Shown here: positions 5,505 through 6,367 of the stretch, one piece after another
How positions within the stretch are numbered: the stretch's first letter is position 1
Layout: each line of letters begins with the position of its first letter
From: Eubacteriales Family XIII. Incertae Sedis bacterium
GTDB lineage: Bacteria; Bacillota; Clostridia; Peptostreptococcales; Anaerovoracaceae
NCBI GenBank assembly: GCA_031254995.1
Contig: JAIRTJ010000106.1
Location: forward strand, 1 to 6,367
DNA: 6,367 bases
Direction of reading: 5' to 3'
Notes under the pieces: model-generated
What the model was told of the DNA's origin: nothing
Database searches by the model: none
Seen by the model: the letters and a program-made list of their open reading frames with translations, nothing else
Translations under genes and position numbers: made by a program

Positions 5505-6029
5505 ATGAGCAGAAACGTCTTGTTGTGGGCAAGGGATGTTACCATCGCGTTGGTGATCGCATTGATCGTCATGCAGTTTGTCAAGCCGACCATCGTGAGG
5601 GAGACCTCGATGATGAACACGCTCCATCCCGATGATTACATATTCTTGAACAAGCAGGCGTATAGATTCGGCGAGGTGAAGCGAGGCGATATCATCGTAT
5701 TTCGCTCCTCGCTGGAAGAGACGAACGGAGCGGCGAAAAACCTGATAAAGCGCGTGATCGGCACACAGGGCGATACCGTATCCATACGAAACGGATATGT
5801 CTATGTGAATAATTCCAAACTGGAAGAGTCTTATATCAAGGACGGATACACCGAGGGGGAGATGAATGAAGTCACGGTTCCCGAGAATATGCTGTTCGTC
5901 ATGGGCGACAACAGGCAGGGCAGCTTGGACAGCAGGGATCCGAAAGTCGGCTTCGTGTCGGAGGATGCGCTTATCGGCAGGGCGTTTTTCCGCCTCTATC
6001 CTTTCAACGGTTTCGGGACGGTGAAATGA
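5505..6029 (+). CDS. lepB: Type I signal peptidase (active copy)
   Basis: With this start it is a 174-residue membrane-anchored Ser/Lys protease that cleaves signal peptides from exported proteins on the outer face of the membrane. It has one helix (about 12-26), then RETSMMNTL with nucleophile Ser35 (codon 5607-5609), GDIIVFR (61-67), LIKRVIGTQGDTVSI with general base Lys82 (5748-5750), VMGDNRQGSLDSRD (132-145) and GRAFFRLYPF (158-167). The usual Pro after SMM is Asn here. The start is uncertain: the frame stays open upstream, and an ATG at 5442 overlaps the previous gene's TGA (ATGA), which would give 195 residues with a basic tail. I prefer 5505 because purine-rich GAGG (5498-5501) precedes it and the length is typical, while 5442 has no ribosome site. 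It is 22 bp before smpB. Confidence 0.93.
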   Translation: MSRNVLLWARDVTIALVIALIVMQFVKPTIVRETSMMNTLHPDDYIFLNKQAYRFGEVKRGDIIVFRSSLEETNGAAKNLIKRVIGTQGDTVSIRNGYVYVNNSKLEESYIKDGYTEGEMNEVTVPENMLFVMGDNRQGSLDSRDPKVGFVSEDALIGRAFFRLYPFNGFGTVK

Positions 6030-6051
6030 CGACGAGCGTTCGGTGCGAAAG

Positions 6052-6367
6052 ATGAGCAAACAAAAAATACTTGTGAATAACAAGTCGGCGCGGCACGACT
6101 ATTTCATAGAGGAAAAATTCGAGGCCGGGATCGCGCTCACGGGTACGGAGATTAAATCGTTGCGCGCGGGCAGGGCGAATCTCAAGGAGAGCTACGCGCG
6201 CATCATAGACGGGGAACTCATGCTGTTGGGCATGAATATCAGCCCTTACGAGCACGGCAATATCAATAATCCGGATCCGTTGCGCCCGAGAAAACTGCTC
6301 TTGCATAGAAGGGAGTTGCGCAAGCTCGAGGCTCTTTCGCAGTTGCAGGGGTTAACCATCGTGCCGC
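6052..6367 (+). CDS. smpB: SsrA-binding protein SmpB, N-terminal two thirds (3' end outside window)
   Basis: The first 105 codons of SmpB, which normally has about 155. SmpB binds tmRNA and brings it to stalled ribosomes for trans-translation. The translation shows the family pattern throughout: NNKSARHDYFIEEKFEAGI (9-27), LTGTEIKSLRAGRANLKESY (29-48), ISPYEHGN (63-70), and DPLRPRKLLLHRRE (75-88), ending in GLTIVP at the edge. The basic C-terminal tail that acts in the decoding centre is cut off. The start follows the lepB stop by 22 bp, and the ribosome site is weak. Both this gene and the signal peptidase homologue at 4882 carry CGAAAGATGA around their start codons. In many Bacillota smpB follows rnr (RNase R); here it follows the signal peptidase pair. 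Probably co-transcribed from upstream, as no terminator is seen. Confidence 0.97.
   Translation, partial: MSKQKILVNNKSARHDYFIEEKFEAGIALTGTEIKSLRAGRANLKESYARIIDGELMLLGMNISPYEHGNINNPDPLRPRKLLLHRRELRKLEALSQLQGLTIVP

Noticed and set aside
4732..5532. 266-codon minus-strand frame opposite the signal peptidase homologue
   Set aside because: It is a shadow of the signal peptidase coding strand with no recognisable domain and no ribosome site.
5244..6083. 279-codon minus-strand frame opposite the active signal peptidase
   Set aside because: The plus strand carries intact catalytic motifs; the minus frame has biased Arg/His/Ser composition and no family match.

Overview
The window looks like a chromosomal segment of an anaerobic low-oxygen Bacillota (Clostridia-type) bacterium of medium G+C. 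The clues are an acyl-CoA:carboxylate CoA-transferase of the kind used in acid fermentation, a cysteine-rich two-cluster ferredoxin protein, HypA, strong AGGAGG ribosome sites on two genes, sigma-A-type promoters, and small signal peptidases with one N-terminal membrane helix. Species cannot be fixed from the sequence alone.

Left part (1-1060): the 3' half of a CoA-transferase gene runs in from the left edge. It converges with a 72-codon minus-strand gene of unknown function, and one perfect 17-bp hairpin terminator between them can serve both.

Control region (1061-1552): about 490 bp without a credible gene. It holds back-to-back promoters: a minus-strand promoter for the 72-residue protein, whose -35 and -10 lie inside an 11+11 bp inverted repeat, and a plus-strand promoter (TTGACA-17-TAAAGT) for a TetR-type repressor, preceded by a group of dyads including a second perfect 11+11 bp repeat. 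The layout suggests that the repressor controls the small gene, itself, or both.

Middle (1553-3779): the TetR-family regulator, then a 20-cysteine [4Fe-4S] protein of unassigned role, then hypA (nickel/zinc chaperone), all plus strand with no terminator between them. No nickel enzyme or other hyp gene is visible.

Right part (3826-6367): a housekeeping cluster. It contains an RluA-family pseudouridine synthase whose TATAAT box sits almost on its start codon, two tandem type I signal peptidase homologues, and the 5' two thirds of smpB (trans-translation), cut by the right edge. The first signal peptidase copy has lost both catalytic residues (Ser to Glu, Lys to Ser) while the second keeps both, a pairing like SpsA/SpsB of Staphylococcus aureus.

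The observations most worth following are the dead/active signal peptidase pair, the palindrome-covered promoter next to the TetR gene, and the unassigned Cys-rich Fe-S protein paired with HypA. I see no CRISPR array, insertion sequence, tRNA or rRNA.
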